DNA of 64,000 bases. It comes from Taeniopygia guttata (lineage: Eukaryota > Chordata > Aves > Passeriformes > Estrildidae). The stretch covers positions 150,559,001 to 150,623,000 of the forward strand of contig NC_133026.1 of assembly GCF_048771995.1 (NCBI RefSeq), read 5' to 3'. The position numbers and the translations under genes were made by a program. Shown one piece after another: positions 1 through 17,676 of this stretch (positions within the stretch are counted from its first letter, which is position 1; every line of letters begins with the position of its first letter). Under the pieces are notes generated by a model that did not search any database, was not told the DNA's origin, and saw only the letters and a program-made list of their open reading frames with translations.

Positions 1-41
1 GGGAATGCAGGCAGCCAGCTGGTGAGAGCTTGGGTACTCAC

Positions 42-113
42 TCCGGCCAGCGATTTCTGGATATTCTCCCTGGCTCTGGCAATGTCGCGGAGGATCGTGC
101 TGGCTCCGTTCTC
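42..113 (-). CDS. EEF1D: EEF1D coding exon (24 aa), elongation factor 1-delta
   Basis: This 72-nt exon reads [20 protein letters not shown] then SLAG, almost identical to human EEF1D just after the first shared coding exon. The minus strand has a TTTGCAG acceptor before it and a GTGAGT donor after it, and the exon is in phase 0 at both ends. EEF1D is a guanine-nucleotide exchange subunit of the cytosolic eEF1B complex that recharges eEF1A with GTP. The leucine zipper and the catalytic C-terminal exchange domain must lie beyond the left edge, so the gene is partial here only because the window ends. Confidence 0.95.
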
Positions 114-1796
114 CTGCAAACAGCGCAGAAAGAACCAAGAGTTTCTTTTTTAAAAAAAGGTATTAAAACATGGGGGAGAAAAAAAAAAATCATCAAGGAA
201 GTTAAAAAATATAAAACAAAAGGAAAGAGGAGCGAGGGAATCGGGAAAATTGGGAATTGTTCTTTCCGTGATTCAGTGATTTTTGCCATAAGGATTTGGG
301 GCTAAATCGGGCAATCCCTGGTCACGTGTACAGAAGGATCATCCAGTCAAAGAGCTTTTAAATTCCCTATAATTAACCCTGAAAAGTTTGGGATGCTGCC
401 AGAAGGTTGGAGTGACTCCAGAACTCCTTAAAAACCCAGCCTCCAGCAGGATTTTTCCATATTATTACCCGAGTTCAGGCAGGAATTGACAACCCTGACT
501 CTGCTCTATCCACCCAGAACAACAGGAATTTTTTTCCCTATGCTCCCTGCTGCCATGCCTTAGCCTGGATTTCAAGATTCCCTCCCTGGAAATTCCATGA
601 TCTGTTCATTCCTTGCCTTTCCCAGACTGCAACCCTCACCAGCAAGACCTGAGATGTGAAACCTCCCACAAACCCCCAAATCCTGAGTTAAACAGAAAAT
701 AAAGGAAAAACAGCCTGGACACATCCAGGTGGGCTCCAACTTCCTGCTGCTTCCAAGGAGGTTTTAAGAACATTTTTTCCATGGTGGAAGTGGCTGATAA
801 ATTCCTCCAAACATCCTTCAAACCACCTCTCCCAGGCCAAACTCCTTCACTGGAAGCTCCTGATGTGCCTTGAAATAGTTGAACTGTTCCAAGAGGGTTT
901 TCACTCCAAAACCTACTTCCAGCACTCATCCAGAGCTCCCAATTTTTTTTTTATTCCCGGTCTCCCAGGTGCCGTGCCAGCACCTAAGCCAGGATGGGCA
1001 GCAGGAATAGCTGGAATGTGCCTAAAAGTTCGTAATTTCAGCAAAAAAGCTTCCCTGTAAACACTTGGAAAGAGGCACTGAACACTCAGCATTCCAAAGG
1101 CACAAGCAGTTAGGTGCAGGAAGAGGTTAGGAAAGCTCTGAACCTTGGATCAGGAATAATTTTGGGATGATATTGAAGCTGGAAATATTTCAGCTCAGCA
1201 GGATCATGCTTCCCCCTCCCTCCACCTTCCCCTCCCCAACTCACCGGTACCACGAACAGAGTCTTCCACTGGAACACCTGGAATACTTCCAGGAGCACAA
1301 AGACAAGGATAAAAAAATCCACCCCCCAAAAAAATCTTTGCAGCTTTGGTGCCCCGTTCAAACTTTAGGTTTGTATTCCCTTGGAATATCCCAGAGGATT
1401 GCTCCAGAACAGAAGCAAAGCAGCATTTTCCCTGGATGAAGGGGGGGCAGGGATGCTCTCTGCCAATAAAATTGGGGATTTGGGGATTTCCAGCTCAAAC
1501 TGTGCCCCCACAGATCCCAGCAGCCTGGAAAAAATTATGGATAACTTCTGGAAGCTGGGACTGGTTCACCTGTTAGAAGGGCACCTGATCTCCAAGTTCC
1601 TTGGGATCAAATCTTTCAGATTCCAAAGAAAACAGCAGGAAAAAAAACCCCAAAAAACCAAATAGGTCTTAAACAGCTTAGAGAGGTCCAGAAAGATTTG
1701 GGAAAAAATAAACAGCACTGAGAGTGGAAATCCCACAAAAATCCAGGTGGATCATGTCCTTTGACTTACTCTGGAATTCCTGGGATTGGGAATTAC
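114..1796 (-). other. EEF1D intron
   Basis: This is the intron between the two shared coding exons. It contains short poly(A)/poly(T) runs and open frames that match nothing recognisable. No RNA gene or further exon was seen. Confidence 0.7.
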
Positions 1797-1920
1797 CTGC
1801 TGGTGGGAGGGGCCACCCATGGGGCCGTTCATCTGCTCGTAGAACCTTCGCTCGGCGTCGTCGTACTTGAACTTCTCGAACCAGATCTTGTCGTGCAGGA
1901 AGTAATCCACAGCCATTTTC
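1797..1920 (-). CDS. EEF1D: EEF1D first shared coding exon with canonical start codon
   Basis: The short-isoform ATG is at 1916. Forty codons follow, [20 protein letters not shown] then [20 protein letters not shown], matching the N-terminus of vertebrate eEF1B-delta. The donor is GTAATT. Upstream of the ATG, a TTTTTCCCAG acceptor leaves four bases (GAAA) in the exon. With those bases, the two leftover bases of the long-isoform exon at 3617 splice in frame as ...K-K-M-A-V. The same exon therefore serves both isoforms, and internal translation from this ATG gives the short form. The W-F-x-K-x3-YDDAE-x3-Y motif in it is repeated several times in the long exon. Confidence 0.95.
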
Positions 1921-2229
1921 CTGGGAAAAATATCCACAAAAAGTGAATTCCCGCAAGGATTGAAGGCTAACAGCCCGTCAGGAGCGGGTTCTGTGCCCGC
2001 AGCTCAGCTTGGCTGCGGATTTAAGCATCCAGGATCCTCTTAAAAATCAGGACAGATTAATCACCCACCTGCCTGACCTGGGTGTGGAGTGGGGATGGGA
2101 TGAATAAGCTGATCCAGACTTTATTCCACAAAAAAAAATAAAATAAAATAAAATCCAAAAAAAACCCCAGGATTTTCTAGTTCATGCTAAGGAAAATGTC
2201 TTGTGTAGGAGAACAAAAAGGGAATTGAA

Positions 2230-2415
2230 ATCATGGAATGGTTTGGGTTGGAAAAGCCCATAAAGATAATTTATTTAGATCCAACCCCTGTGATGGGACA
2301 CCTTCCACTATATCCCAGGTTGCTCCAAGCCTCATCCAACTTTTCCCTGGATATTTCAAGGGATGGGGCACCCACAAGTTCACTGGGAAATCTTTATTAA
2401 AAATCAGCAACACTT
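2230..2415 (-). repeat. CR1 LINE 3'-end fragment
   Basis: On the plus strand it reads ATCATGGAATGGTTTGGGTT followed by the 'caacccctg ... acaccttccacta ... caggttgctcc' series, which is the reverse complement of the avian CR1 3' terminus. It is moderately diverged and lies inside an EEF1D intron. Confidence 0.85.
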
Positions 2416-3616
2416 GGAGGGGACAGACCTGGCACTACATGGAAAAACAGGAAAAAACACCCCAAATCCTGCTGAGAATTGGGGATTTTTATGGAACAGC
2501 GTCCAAAGGTGGGTTAAATTCTTAATTTGAAGGGAGACAGAGGAAAAGAGGAAAGGCCCTGAATTCCAGCAAGGGACAGAGCCAGCAGAAGTTTGAGGAG
2601 GTGGAGAGCAGCACAAGAAAACCACAACTGGAGCAAGCTCCATAAAACCTCTCCTCATCATCCCAAATCCCAGTTTTCCATAAAACACTTCCACGGAAGC
2701 CAGAGATGATTTTCCTGAAATTAAATCCCTCCTTATCTCATCTACCTACTTGGAAGAGCCCAAAGGCCACCAGACACAGGAGCTGCAGAAAAAACCACTT
2801 TCCACACCCAAATCTCCAGGACCTGCTGGAATTCCAGCCAGGATCATTCGCAGAAAATCTCAAATACAGCCAAATTTATCCCACGTTTTTACACAGACAC
2901 ATGGATTTTCCCAAACACCCAATTATGACCAACTGAAGAGGGAATGATCCCAAACAGGACGAGGCGAAAGGTATTTGACCCCTAAATCCCTTGACACAAA
3001 GATCCTAAAAGCTTTCCAACAAATCCCAACAAAATCCATGGATCAGAAGTGTCAGAAATAAGGACAGATGCTCCAAGAGTCTTTTTTTTCTGGGAATATC
3101 TGTCTCCACCTTAGCTCTGCCTTTGGAGAAGATCCAAGGGCATTCCAAAAATTAACAGAGTGGATATAAATTCCCTCAAAAAAACCCCAAACTACAGCAC
3201 ACGCCCCCACCAGAGTGATTCCCTAAATTGTACTCCAATAATTTCCAAACCTTCTTCAAGCTGGATCCCGGTTTGGATGCTGATTTTTATATGGAATGAG
3301 AGGATGGAAAGGAGGATGGTGCTGTATCCATGCAAAAAGGGGGATAAATGAGCTCACTTCCCAGCCCTGCCTTTAAACATTCAACCTCTAGCTCCACACA
3401 AACACAACCTTTATCCACCAGAATTCCTCAGGAGAAGGGGAATTCTTTGAAGGATTTTCCCCCCTGCTCCCTGCCCATTGGGATCATCTCCAAGTCCACC
3501 CAGTCTTCTCCACATGCAAATTCCTTCCGGCTCAATCCCGACCTGGCTGTTTTGGCTTTTTTTTGGGTTTTTTTTTTTTTTTGCATGGGTGTTACCCCCA
3601 AAGAAGCTTCTCCTAC

Positions 3617-4809
3617 TTCACTTCCAGAGTGGGAATGCTCGGAGCAGCTGGATGGGAGGGATTTCCTGCAGCAGATTCCTCAATCCCTGTTTTCTCCGCC
3701 GCTCTGTCCGCTTCCAGGGCAAAATATCGGGATTCGGCCCTGTCGTAGGTCACCTTATTCAGCCACACGGATTCGCTGTCCTTGTGCAGGAAAAAGCAGG
3801 TGGGATTTTCCATGGGAATATCGGGAAGCTGAGGGTTGGTGGAGGCCATTCCCGTTTGCTTCCCGGGGTTGTGGTTCTTGGATTCTTCCGGGCAGCCGCG
3901 CTGGATTTCAAGATTCCCTCCCTGGAAATTCCATGATCTGTTCCGCTGGGTTTTATCCGAGGGGTGCCCGTCCGACATCTTCTCGTAAAAATTCTTCTCG
4001 GCGTCGTCGTAGAGAGGCTTTTCCAGCCACACCTCGGACGCCAGGACTTCCCAGTTGGAAATCTGCGGCTTCCCATTGACCGTCTGCTGGTCGGAGCCAG
4101 GCAAACTGGGAACGGAGGCCACGGGAGCGTTGGGAATACCGGGAGCCAAGCCCGGCGTGGCGGGAGTGGGCAAAGCCGTGCCGTAGCCCTCGTCTGGCGT
4201 TCCCAGCCTGGAATTCGCCCACACGGATGGGACAGCCAGAACGTCGGGAGGAAGGAAAAACTGGGATTTTTCCATGAACGCCCTCTCGGCCTTATCGAAG
4301 TCAAACTTGTTGATCCAAACCCCTTGGACAACGTGGTGACAGGCGGCCAGGCTCCCGTGGGAACACGCCGGGAACGTCTTTGCCTTGGGAATATCTTGGC
4401 TGGATTTCGACCTGGTCGCGGCAGGAGATTCCTGAGGCATTTTTCCAGTCTCAGGCGATTCCCAACTCTGGGAAGCCGCTAATTTTATCCTGTAGGCGTT
4501 CTCGGCACGGTCGTACAAGGGCTTGTCAAACCACACGTGCTCCGCCGACATTCCCGCCAGGATCGCCTCCAGCTTGGAATCCTGAGCTTTGGGTTTCGGG
4601 GAGCGCTTCCGTTTCCGCTGTTTTTTGCCATTCCTGGGTTTTTTTGGGTCCCCCTTGAATTCCCCCTCGATGGAATCCTCGTGGCAGATCCCATTGACGG
4701 CCTCGGGCTCCGGCGCTTCCCGCTCCGGCGCTTCCCGCTCGGCTTCGTCGCTGCGGTGTTTTTCCAGCCAAGCTTTGTCCACGGAGCAGGGATTTTTCCG
4801 TGTCCTCAT
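3617..4809 (-). CDS. EEF1D: EEF1D long-isoform exon (eEF1B-delta-L N-terminal extension, 397 aa)
   Basis: It starts at ATG 4809 (MRTRKNPCSVDKAWLEKHRS), aligning with human eEF1B-delta-L (MRSGKASCTLETVWEDK...). It runs 397 codons plus two bases to a GTAGGA donor at 3616-3611, in phase with the exon at 1920. The open frame upstream of 4809 is intronic, since an AG acceptor directly precedes this ATG. The exon carries five diverged W-x-(D/E/N)-K-x3-(Y/F/S)-D-x-AE motifs at about residues 14, 92, 163, 256 and 345, and a basic nuclear-localisation-like stretch KKQRKRKRSPKPKAQ near residue 63. In mammals this isoform is nuclear and acts as a heat-shock transcription factor; that role is inferred here from orthology. 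A tandem REAPE duplication lies near residue 25. Confidence 0.92.
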
Positions 4810-7800
4810 CTTCCCAAAAAAAAACGGGCAGCATGGAGAGATAAGCACAACAAATGTAGGGGCAGCAGAGCAAAGCAAGGGCATGCAGGAGATGTTTTTA
4901 TCCATTAACATTCCCAGGGAAAAAGAGCGAATATTCGATTTATTTCTCCCTTTTGGGATAAGTTTGAACTCCAAGGAATTTAATGTGTATGAAAGTGCCC
5001 TGCCAAGAATTCCCCACATTATTCGAAATTTTAAGGCAGGGAAAAGAAAACCCCACAGGAGTTTGTTCAAATCCTTGGGAAATATCAGATATTCCAAGTT
5101 AATGAATTAATAATTAATTATTTGTTACTTATTGCCAATTAGGCAAAATTTCGGGAAAACTGGATCAAATTTTTGAGTTTTCGGAAGTTGTTGTTTACCC
5201 CTGATTGGGTTTTTGCACTAAAAGGCAGCTGCTGAAAAACTGGATTGAATTTTGGGATTTAATCCATGTTATTGGCAAATTAAACTCGTCCAGGAGCTGG
5301 AAATCTCGTGACTAATTCAATAATCAATAAAAATCAACCTGTGGCAGGTTGCCAAATAAAATTCCCGGACGGATGAAACAGCCTCAAAGGTTTGTAATTC
5401 CAAGAATTCCTGAAAGATTTCGGAAGCCTCAAGTCCAATTCTCAACTTTAAATTTCAATTTAATTTTCAATTTAAATTTAGTTCAAAATTTATTGATTTG
5501 AATTTAAAATTTGATTTAAAATTTACACATACATGCTTTTTTCAGGTCTTGAATATTTTCATTCAAATTTATTAATCAATAAAGTTTTGCCTTTAAACAT
5601 TCAAATTTATAGAGTTTAAAATATTTATTAGATTCCAATTAGACAAATTATTAGGAATGGCAAAGGAAGATTTTTCTTTTTTTTTCCCTGGAGCTGGGGA
5701 ACTTTGATACAGCTAAAAATGCTTAAAAATTGAGATTTCAATTCTGAATTTAAAGAAAAAATTCAAAATTAAAGCTTATTTGGATTTTAAAAATTTATTT
5801 TATGGAGAAATTAATTAGTTTTAGGATATTTACATAGCAATAAATTTATTATGGCAAATAATGAGTAAAGTCATAAAAAATTTAAGGATTTTGCATAAAA
5901 AAATTGTCTAAAATATCCCACTTGTGCTGACATTCCCAGATTTTCCAGAATTCCCAAAAAAACACACAACAATTAGAAGGTACTTACTTTTTTTGCTCCT
6001 ATGACAGCATTAAAAAAAAAAAACACAGGACAAATTTTAGAGAATAATTCCAATTTCTGTGGATGCAGCAGCTCCTCAGCCAAATCATTTCATTAATAAT
6101 TAATGGCTTAATTAATTACCATATATAATGAAGTTTGGAGCTATTGAACTACCCAGAACTCCATGAAGTTTGTGAACCAACACCACAGAAAATGAGTTTA
6201 TTTTCATTTTAATAACAAGGAATATTACTGTGACGTTATCCAAAAGGATTTTCCAATTCCAGCAGCCTGAGAATTCCCAACCTTCCATCCCAATTCTGGC
6301 ATGTGTTCATGGAACTCAGGATCCCAATTTTTGGGTGATTCCAAACATTCCTGCAGCACCTTTTTGCTTCCATGAGCAGCCAAACCTTATGTTCAGTCCT
6401 GAAAAAACCCAAATATCCAAGGAAATAAAGCTTCTAAACAAGGAAAAACTGGGGAAAAAAAGTCATTTCTCCTCTGTGTGCACCAGTTTTCCTGGAAGAA
6501 CCTGGGAAAAAGGAATTTTAATCACACAAAGCATCAACTTTCAACATTTTCCACTCAAAATTTCCATTTTTACCTCCACAAACACAAAGTTTTAGGATTA
6601 AAAACCACGCTGTGGCATTGGGAATGTTCTCCAGTGGGAAAAGTCACGGCCCAGAAATTCATTATGAGTTCAAACACCATCAGAGAAATCAAAATAAAGC
6701 AAAATATCAACACTCGTATCTAATATTTTATTCATTTAAAACTAACTTTTCTGCTGGTTTCATTCCCTAAAATTGGCTGTTCCTAAATTCCTGATGGTTT
6801 CATCCCCTAAAATTGGCTCTTCCCTAAGTTATCATCTCCTTTGCTATGAGACAAAGCTCCACATTCCAGGAAAACACCACAATTCCCATCCTTGGTCACC
6901 TAAAAACTCAACTTTCTGCTCCAAGCTGAAAATTCCTAACAAGATAATCATGGATATGGGAAATCAGCAGAAGGGAAAGACTTGGGAAGTGTCACCTTTG
7001 AGAGAAATAGGGGGTGAAAAAAAAGAGTTGGGAATGAGCAGCTCAGGTGAGGAAAAACCCTACCTGAAGGTCAGGGAGAAATGGGATACACCTGGAAAAG
7101 GAAAAGAATTACAGCAAAACAGCCCAGAAAAGGGAATTTCTCATCCCTAAGGATTGTGATCTTCGGGCTCCCAACCAATTCCAAATCATCGGTGACTCGG
7201 ATGCGACAGAACAAATCCATACGGGATTTCTGGGAACGCCGATGCGGCAGCCTCAGCAAGTTCAGTCAGGGATGTAATCCTTCAAAAACCCCATGGAGCA
7301 CAACAGCAGAGCCTGCCCATTCCCAAAAATAGTTTGGAAATGGATCCCTCCCTCCTGAGCATCGAGATAAAAAAAAAAACACAAAGAGGACAAACCCCAC
7401 CAAGGTGATGGAAATTTGGGAACAGGGGCAGGTGAGATAAGCAGAGCCCAGGTGCACCTAAAGTTGATTTTCCAGGTTTTCCAGCTCTGGGATAAGTTTG
7501 GAAAGGCAGCCAAAGGGGGTTGGCATATGGGATGGATCAGCTGCTCCGTGACAAGGCAGCAGCTCCGGTTTCCCCTTTGCAGCAAGTGACTGGACAAAAA
7601 AATTCCCGGGAATGGGGGGAGGAGCAGATCCTTGAGGCACCTGGAGCAGCTGGGGAAGTGTGGGATCCCTAAATTCCCTTCCTTACCCAGGCAGGAATAA
7701 CATTGATCCCTTTCCCCACCACCCCCAATGGCTTTGATACATCAGGAATATTCCCCAAAAAAACCAAAGAATATGTCCCCACAATCTGTGGAAAACCACA

Positions 7801-8739
7801 AAGGTTTAGGGAGACCCCCCCACCCCAGCACGACCCCTTACCTGTAACAGAGAGTTCCTAAATCCTGGGAAAGGAAAAGGACCACAAAGACATGGAAAAT
7901 CCTAAAATCCCCCCTTTCCCTGTGCCGGGCAAGGGGAAAGGGATCTCCCACATCCTTTTTTTTTGGGGTGTGAGGGGAGGAGAGACCCCACAGGGAGTGC
8001 CCACATGCCCCTTCCCAGAACTTTTAAGGGAAAAGGAACCTAAAACATTGGGAGTGGGGAGTGCCACCACAACGTTCCCTGGGATTTTAAGTGGGGAAAG
8101 GAATCCCAAGGATTTGGCACCCCCCAAATCCTTTCCTTCAGGCCTTTAGGGACTCCTGCGACCCCCTTTTCAGACCTTTTAAGGAAAAAGGGACCAAAAA
8201 CATGAGGAAAGGTGGGGGGTGGGGGGGGGGGGAGTCACCCCAGTATTCCCTAGGATTCTAAGCATGGAAAAGTTATCCCACAAACCAAGAGCACCCTAAA
8301 TCCTCTCCCTCAGGACTCTGGAGGAATGGAATGGACCCTAAAGACAATGGGAGAACGCCCCCAAACTCCCTTTTCTGAGGTTTTAACAGGGCCAGAGACC
8401 CCAAAACTCCCCTTTTCCCACAACTGCGGGGGAAGGAGCCCCATTCCCTATGAGGACACCCCCAAACCCCTCTTTCCGCAGGAAAAGTGCCCTAAAGATA
8501 ATAAAAGGGGTGACCACAATCTCCTTCTTGGCGACTCTGAAATTACAAAGGAACCCAACACACCCTCAAGGGCCCCCTAAACCCCTTCCCCCATATATCA
8601 AGAGGGCCACCTCCCGCCCTAAGGGGATAAAGGGCGCTCCGGAGACCCCCAAAACCCCCATTAGCGAGGCTCAAGGAGAGGGAAAAAGGAGCCTAACTGG
8701 AGGTAAAAGGAATCCTAAGGGCTGGAAACCAGGACTCAC
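4810..8739 (-). other. EEF1D first intron (long) with AT-rich core
   Basis: This stretch lies between the noncoding first exon and the long-isoform exon; skipping that exon would give the short mRNA. Positions 5430-6200 are strikingly AT-rich, with repeated AATTTAAA/TTTAAATT words, in contrast to the GC-rich flanks. No coding exon was recognised. The last 0.9 kb is a diverged tandem repeat, listed separately. Confidence 0.6.
7860..8725. repeat. Diverged tandem repeat (about 75-80 bp unit)
   Basis: Variants of 'CCCCTTTTC..GAACTTTTAAGGGAAAAGGGACC..AAAACA..GGGA' recur about ten times with a great deal of substitution. It also contains a G-run at 8214-8232. It lies just inside EEF1D intron 1, next to the promoter. 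Confidence 0.55.
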
Positions 8740-8798
8740 CGGCAGCGTTGATCCCCTCAGGCCGCTCCGCTCCCTTCGGCCGCCGCCGGGATAAAGAG
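8740..8798 (-). other. EEF1D: EEF1D noncoding first exon with 5'-TOP-like start
   Basis: The minus strand has a strong donor (CAACGCTGCCG|GTGAGT) ending an exon at 8740. Upstream, the sequence CCCCTCTTTATCCCGG near 8801-8787 is a pyrimidine tract of the kind that starts 5'-TOP mRNAs of translation factors. The start near 8798 is inferred from that tract. No ATG lies in the exon, so the protein start is downstream. Confidence 0.65.
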
Positions 8799-8880
8799 GG
8801 GCGGCGTGCGCCGCGCGGGGGGTTATGGGGGAGGCGCGTACCACACGTGGCGCGTGGGGGGGGTTGTTGAAGGGGATGCG

Positions 8881-9443
8881 CTGCGGGGAGACAGCGTGTC
8901 ACAAGCACAGCGCGGGGCTGTTCCCCCCCACAATAAAAGGAACATGTGGAACAAGCTCGGGGAGGTGGAAGTGGCATGCGCACCCCCCCCCCCGGTAACT
9001 ATTAGGCTGCGCCTCTCTCCCCCTTTTCCTTGCCAAGTTGGATTCGTCCTCATGCCTCCACTAACGCCTGTGGGTTGTACCACGCTGCGAAAAGGGGGGT
9101 GCGACTGCTGCTTCACCCACGCTACTTCCCCCACGCTACTTCCCTGCCTCCCTCAGGATGATCCCCTATATTTTACGGGGGGTATTACGGGACAGAGGAA
9201 GCTCCGCGCTGTGCGTGCAGCGCGTTGTCTCCTTCCGCGCACTTCTTCTCCCTCCCGTGAAAGCCAAGTGGGACAGCTCAAAGGGGAACGCGACGCGGTT
9301 GGGGAGGGGGGGAAGCAGCGGGGCGGCGCTCTCCCCCCTTTTCGCAGAGTGGTACAACCCACAGGCGGTGGTGGAGCTAGGAGGAAGAATCCAACTTGGC
9401 GAGGAAAAGGGGGGAGCGGGAGGTGGTGGGGTGCGCGCATGCG
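8881..9443. repeat. Inverted duplication inside the EEF1D/TIGD5 promoter
   Basis: Block 8972-9100 is repeated in reverse complement at 9333-9443; both contain GTGGGTTGTACCAC/GTGGTACAACCCAC and CCAAGTTGGATTC. A second block, 8881-8925, recurs inverted at 9197-9242 around GCACAGCGCGG. The order is block1, block2, block1', block2', so it is not a simple hairpin. Similarity is roughly 80% by eye. Confidence 0.75.
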
Positions 9444-9514
9444 GGGGAGCGGAGCGGAGACAAAGGCGGCGCCGCTTCCCCCCACCCCATCCCCGCATTC
9501 CCCCCCGGTTATAA

Positions 9515-11293
<1,779 letters not shown>

Positions 11294-12625
11294 GGCAGGG
11301 CCAACTTTTGGCTACCAACCACCCCTGGTTGGCCACGGAGCTGGGGACACCCCGGTTGTCCCAGGGGGATGGCGGTGGAGGTGCCGCTCGCCCCTCTGTG
11401 ACCGTGACTCCCTGGGTTTCAGAGTGCCTGTGGGTCACAATTCAGGGGATTTTAATGCAACAACTCGAATTCCAGAGTTGTTCCTTACCTAAATATATTT
11501 AGGAGGTGCTATTTTTTACATCCCTTGTGGCCCCTGGTTGCTGGCACTGCCAGAAAAGGCGGGTGGATGTCGTTCCCCCCATCCCAAATTGCCCAGTTCT
11601 CCCAATTCCATGGGGAGAAGGGGTGAGGGAAGGATCTGCTCAGTGTCCATGGGGATGTTACACGGAAAAAAATCCCCAAATCCCAGAGCAGGTGGGCACA
11701 GCCAGCTCATGGGACACTCCTGAGGTGCTGCAGGGGGAAAGATTCCACCTTGGAAGAGGCTGGTGACGCCCTTCCCGCTGAATCCTGTTAAACCAGGATG
11801 GTTTGGGGCTGGTTTAAGACAGCTTCCTTCAGGCAATGGGTTGGGAAAGGGACACTTGGGTGGCATCCACAAAAAAGAGTCACCTCCATCATTCCCATCA
11901 CAGCTGGGAACACCTGGACCACCAGGTACCATCGTCCGAGCATCCTCGTGGGGCTGAAGGCTCCAGGGATGGGGGTTGAGGTGTTCCTCACGGGGTTTTT
12001 GGGGTGGCCGCGTCTGGAGGACACCTTTGGGAGAGTTGAGGTTGGAGCAGGGAGGGCTCCTGGCACTACCTTGGAATATTGGAAGCATCTGATAGGAATT
12101 TAGCAGCTCCTGACCTGATTTGGAAGAAATTTTAGGGTGTTTAGCTGAACTACTGGAAGAGGGAAATCAAATGAACTCCTCAGTGCTGCCGTGTCCCACG
12201 TCAGCGGGCGGGTGGGGGTTTTTACTTGTCGGGTCTTTGTCTCCTCGCTGCAGAATTTATGGAAATTAAATGGATTTTTATTCCCACGTGGAGGCTGTCG
12301 TCTGTGAGCTGTCACGTGGAGCCATCCCAGAGGGATTTGGGGTGGCACCAGAGGGATCTTCATGGGGTTGTGTCCTCTCAGTGTGGCCTTCTCCACGCCA
12401 TTGGGGTGCAACAATGTAAAATCACGTTTCTGTTTATCATCTTTTACACCAGAATCACCCCAAAAAAAAAAAAGATTCTGGAGCTTGGGATGATGTGTCT
12501 CATTTCAAAGTTTGTGAATGGGAGGAGGCTTCAGCTGTGTGACAGAAATGTTGCAAAAAAAAAAAAAAAATATCAGCAGAAGGTGCTGGGCTGGAGGTCT
12601 TTGGGCTGGTTTGTGAGTGTGAAAT
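11294..12625 (+). other. TIGD5 3' UTR and intergenic spacer
   Basis: No coding exon was seen. ATTAAA at 12265-12270 is the best candidate poly(A) signal and would give a 3' UTR of about 1 kb. Poly(A) runs lie at 12462-12473 and 12554-12570. Confidence 0.45.
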
Positions 12626-12905
12626 TATGGAACGGTTTGGGTTGGAAGGGACCTGCAAGGCCATCAAATTCCAAACCTCTGCCGTGCTCACGGACACCTT
12701 TCACTATCCCAGGTTGCTCCAAGCCCTGTCCAACCTGGCCTTGGACACTTCCAGGAATGAGGCAGCCACAGCTTCTCTGGGAATTGCATTCCAGCCCCTC
12801 ACCACCCTCCCAGGGAGGAATTCCTTCCCAATATCCCATCTAACCCCATCCTCTGGCAGTGGGAAGCCATTCCCTGTGTCCTGGCACTCCAGGCCCTTAT
12901 CCAAA
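12626..12905 (-). repeat. CR1 LINE 3' end
   Basis: It starts ATTATGGAACGGTTTGGGTT and continues through 'caggttgctccaagccctgtccaacctggcc' and 'cccctcaccaccctcccagg', the reverse complement of a CR1 3' end. About 280 bp are preserved, in the TIGD5-PYCR3 spacer. Confidence 0.92.
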
Positions 12906-13428
12906 GTCAGGGCTCAGCATCCAGATGTTCCCACCAGTGAAAAAAAAAACCTTTTAATCCTCAAAGCAGTTCCCAAATCATCTCTTAATTGCATCTCTGC
13001 AGGTGCTGGGGGGCAAGCAGAGCTTTTTTGGGGCATGCAAAAGGCTCAGATCCTCTCCTGATGGGCAAGTTTGAGTTTCTACCCCCTCCACATTCCTGGA
13101 GATGGGAGAAGATCAGGGCTTCCATCCCATCCCCAGGTGCCAGGGAGGGGTTGTGGCACAGTTCTTGGTGTCCATGGTTCTGGAATGTGGGCAGCATCCT
13201 CATGGACGTGGCTCTGACCATAGGGATGCAGCCACCCTCCCAGCCCCAGCAGGGTTAAATTGGGATCACCTCATTCCCAAAATTCTCTCCCACACCAGCT
13301 TCGTCCTTGGTGCCAGCTCCATCCCTGGAAATCATGGATGTCACCTCCCCACAAAAGTGACCCCTGTGGTGGCTTCCACATCCCCCCAGGGGCCACAAAA
13401 ATCCACAGCCCACATCGCTCTGACCACA

Positions 13429-13434
13429 TTTATT
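13429..13434 (-). terminator. PYCR3 poly(A) signal AATAAA
   Basis: TTTATT on the plus strand lies about 140 nt past the PYCR3 stop codon, a normal distance for a short 3' UTR. Confidence 0.7.
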
Positions 13435-13570
13435 TGGTTCCAGCCCTGCAGAGGTCAACACGTGTCCACACCACCTCCCACGTTCTCCTGAAGATGTCAG
13501 GAGGTCCTGCTCCTCAGAGGAGCTCGCTTTGGTCCCCGTCACCCCTCCTGTCCCAGAAGGGGCTCATCCA

Positions 13571-17676
<4,106 letters not shown>

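Noticed and set aside
3613-5097. Upstream extension of the EEF1D long exon to ATG 5097
   Set aside because: The extra 96 codons have no similarity to EEF1D, are AT-rich and precede an AG acceptor directly before ATG 4809. Human eEF1B-delta-L starts at the equivalent of 4809.
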